Assembly: GCA_036874045.1 (NCBI GenBank)
Contig: CM072339.1
Location: forward strand, 4,781,501-4,845,500
Source of the DNA: Cymodocea nodosa
Lineage: Eukaryota; Streptophyta; Magnoliopsida; Alismatales; Cymodoceaceae
Length of the DNA: 64,000 nucleotides
Reading direction: 5' to 3'
The notes beneath the pieces were generated by a model that ran no database searches, was not told where the DNA came from, and saw nothing but the letters and a program-made list of their open reading frames with translations. Made by a program: the position numbers and the translations under genes. Every line of letters starts with the position of its first letter. Position 1 is the first letter of the stretch. This document shows positions 61,747-64,000 of the stretch, piece by piece.

Positions 61747-63315
61747 CTTCCCCCATACCTAAATTTTGCTAGTCCCTTAGCAAACTAAGATCTAATTAAT
61801 TGGTCTTTAAAAGTGTTAGAATTAATTCTTCTCCTTTGTTTTTCTTCTATTTAGCATAAAAATATATTCTGTATGTTTCAGTAATCAACCTGCAAATATA
61901 CTTAGAATATATATAAATTACATACAAAGTATATCATCATCACATAGGTGTTAATTATATTATCGTTTGTTCTTCTTTTCATCATTTGTTATCCTAAATT
62001 TTCCAATAAGATTTCTAGAAGAAATTTCAACAACATACGAATCAAAGTACAATCCAATTCAATCGGATTAAGACAAGCAGAATAAAGAATTGTATCTCCA
62101 CTAAACAACTTCAAAAGTCAATTCCAGATTCATATTTCAGCAATTCTAGATAACAGAAAATATACTCGATTCATAAGATATCTGTATTTCACAAAACACT
62201 GTATCTTTTCAAAATAGTATATGTATATATATATATATTTTTTTTTTCATACTTTAAAAGTTAATTTGACAAACTTGAATCATACAAGAGCTTTCTAATG
62301 TACCCATGTAACGAGCTTTCAGTCAACAATCCTAGATCTGATCAGGATCTTAGGTTGCCAGATTTTAAGAGTCCTTTTTCAGGTCAACAATCTTTACATA
62401 CCTATCTACTCAAGTACAAAATGCTCGTGATCAAACAAGTCAATAAACTCTCAAAATTTTCCCTTTTTTTTTTTTTCAATCAAACTACAAACACAACAAA
62501 ACATTAATCACATACTATATATGTACATATTTCATTAATAAAGATGTAGTAAAACACCAATCTCATATAGTCCTGCTTCTATCATTTACTAAAAATATAA
62601 ATCCATAACAATAAGCTCATACTTTTTCTGTAGTTTAATAAGATCTACACATAAATCATTCTACAAGTTCAATCAGTCAAATTAAATGTATCTTTAATCA
62701 TATGTGTTTCATTTAATCTAGAATTCACATCTCAACTCTTTCAGAACTTCAGATAATTTATTGATGTTTTCATTAAGCATTCTGATTTCATTTTAAAATT
62801 GTGAAACTGTTAAACTCATGAAATTCAGAAAAACATAAGATACTATATCTAGTTTTGTATAACTAGTAAATTCAATAGCATCTTATATAGCCTTCTAAAT
62901 ACAACATTCAAGTAGTTTATAAAAATTTTACAGTCTCAATTATTGGATAGTTACAACAAGTTCATAAAAATTTTCGATTTCCTCAAAACTTTGCAATACT
63001 ATTTGAATTTCTTAAATTAACAAACTTACATGGCTGTTACTTCAATTACCTCCCCCCCATACCTACATTTTGCATTGTCCTCAATGTAAAAGATTTGACA
63101 ATAAGTACAGTAATTGTAGCAGGCATGAATACAGTTTTGCTTGATTTAAAATTCAGGATGAGTAATTAATTACATACCTTGTTTCATTTGTATCTCCTTC
63201 TGCATATTCCGATTTTTGATTCTGAAAAACTTTTCATTCACAGATAAAATTCTCTTCTTTTTTTTCTAAAAATAAATGCAAAATACACAAAACATTAAAC
63301 ACACAAAATCAAAGC
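61747..63315 (-). other. 3' non-coding internal region of element D
   Basis: Counterpart of 13797-15558 in element A, with the purine tract directly at 61747 and the second at 63051-63090. The frame at 62298-62507 on the + strand is antisense and is not called. Confidence 0.65.
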
Positions 63316-64000
63316 TTAAGAACATGATTGAAAAGTAGAAACAAATGGAGTAAATGTATTAGTCCAAGCAAACTTTTTAGGCATAGTTCTTCTTGCTATT
63401 AATTCTATTTTAATGCAGTTCTTGTTCCTTCTTAATTTGTAAACATGTAATATATTATAAATTCCAAATATGAGTGTATTACCATTAATGATATGTAATG
63501 TAGAAAGGGATCCTTTTTGGTTCCAGGGTAATGTAGAAGTTTTTATTTCTACATCTATTTCAATATACTCCTCTTCCCACTTCCATTCATTTATGTCTTC
63601 CATAATCCATATTTGAAATTTCATCAATTCATCCCACCATCTTATCAGACATAAAGTAGGATCATCTTCTTCATTATACCACATTTCTATTTGAATTTCA
63701 TTAAATTCTACAGATGGTGGTTTAGCTATTTCACTCGGTACAGGTAAAATTTCTATATATTCATCATAACTGTCTATGATCACTATGTATAAATTAGATC
63801 TATATGCTAATGATATTCTGTGACTAGATATATATATCCATCAAGTATGACATATGTTAGGTTAATTAATGATTTTTGTCCTAGATATATCATAATATTT
63901 TCATTCCAAGATCTGTTTAGAAAATTATACACACTTAAGCGTAAATCTTCACCCCAATTTCTTGTAGGTCTCCAATAATATAATTTTTCAGGAATTGCAG
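63316..64000 (-). pseudogene. F-box gene of element D, frame-shifted and partial
   Basis: The C-terminal 152 or so residues are open (63316-63783) and about 90% identical to element A, with 15 differences that I counted. Near 63813 a single base is missing relative to A (GATATTCTGTGAC against GATATCTCCGTGAC), which shifts the frame. Upstream sequence to the window edge still matches A. The start and the F-box lie outside the window. Confidence 0.82.

Larger units (their letters stand above)
59564..64000 (-). mobile_element. Element D: copy of the F-box retrotransposon, cut by the window edge
   Basis: Its 3' LTR is 59564-61746, followed by the purine tract, the 3' non-coding region, the second purine tract (63051-63090) and the F-box gene, which runs off the right edge. 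TATGT (59559-59563) is its left target duplication. It inserted into the gag remnant of element C in the same orientation. Confidence 0.85.

Overview
This is nuclear DNA of a flowering plant. One intron-containing host gene sits at the left edge, and the rest is AT-rich, repeat-packed DNA of the kind found between plant genes: nested LTR retrotransposons with Asp- and iMet-type primer sites, a hAT element and PIF/Harbinger elements. The species cannot be named from the sequence.

Layout. 1-2532 is an intergenic 3' flank. 2533-7604 (minus) is a complete 11-exon P4-type ATPase (phospholipid flippase, ALA9/10-like, 1180 residues), with a possible TATA box near 8135. A direct repeat (8666-9220 and 29379-29954) brackets a stack of nested insertions. 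The outer insertion is a dead Ty1/copia element (9669-29181). Inside its 3' end lies a solo LTR of a related copia family (11690-22227). Inside that lies an 8.98-kb Athila-type LTR element, 'A' (11859-20838), with a perfect TTCAC target duplication. Inside the 5' LTR of A lies a 630-bp PIF/Harbinger-like element (18279-18908).

29955-37326 has no recognisable gene. 37327-39160 is a hAT element with a perfect 8-bp target duplication. 39480-42130 is a decayed PIF/Harbinger element. 42700-43850 is the 3' end of a Ty3/gypsy chromovirus. 43985-64000 is dominated by five more copies of the Athila-type family: E (old, + strand), B (LTR plus primer site), B' (a solo LTR inserted into B), C (truncated) and D (runs off the right edge).

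Main point. The Athila-type family carries no visible polymerase. Four copies instead carry the same F-box gene, on the element's coding strand between the leader and the 3' LTR. It is intact in A (388 residues) and broken in C, D and E. In C it lies 187 bp downstream of a remnant Athila-type gag. This looks like a non-autonomous LTR retrotransposon family that has captured, amplified and moved an F-box gene. The family also has arrays of short hairpins in its LTRs and leader, and a second conserved purine tract between the F-box gene and the 3' LTR.

The flippase gene is unrelated in function to the repeats. In what follows, 'sense' for the minus-strand elements means the minus strand of this window.
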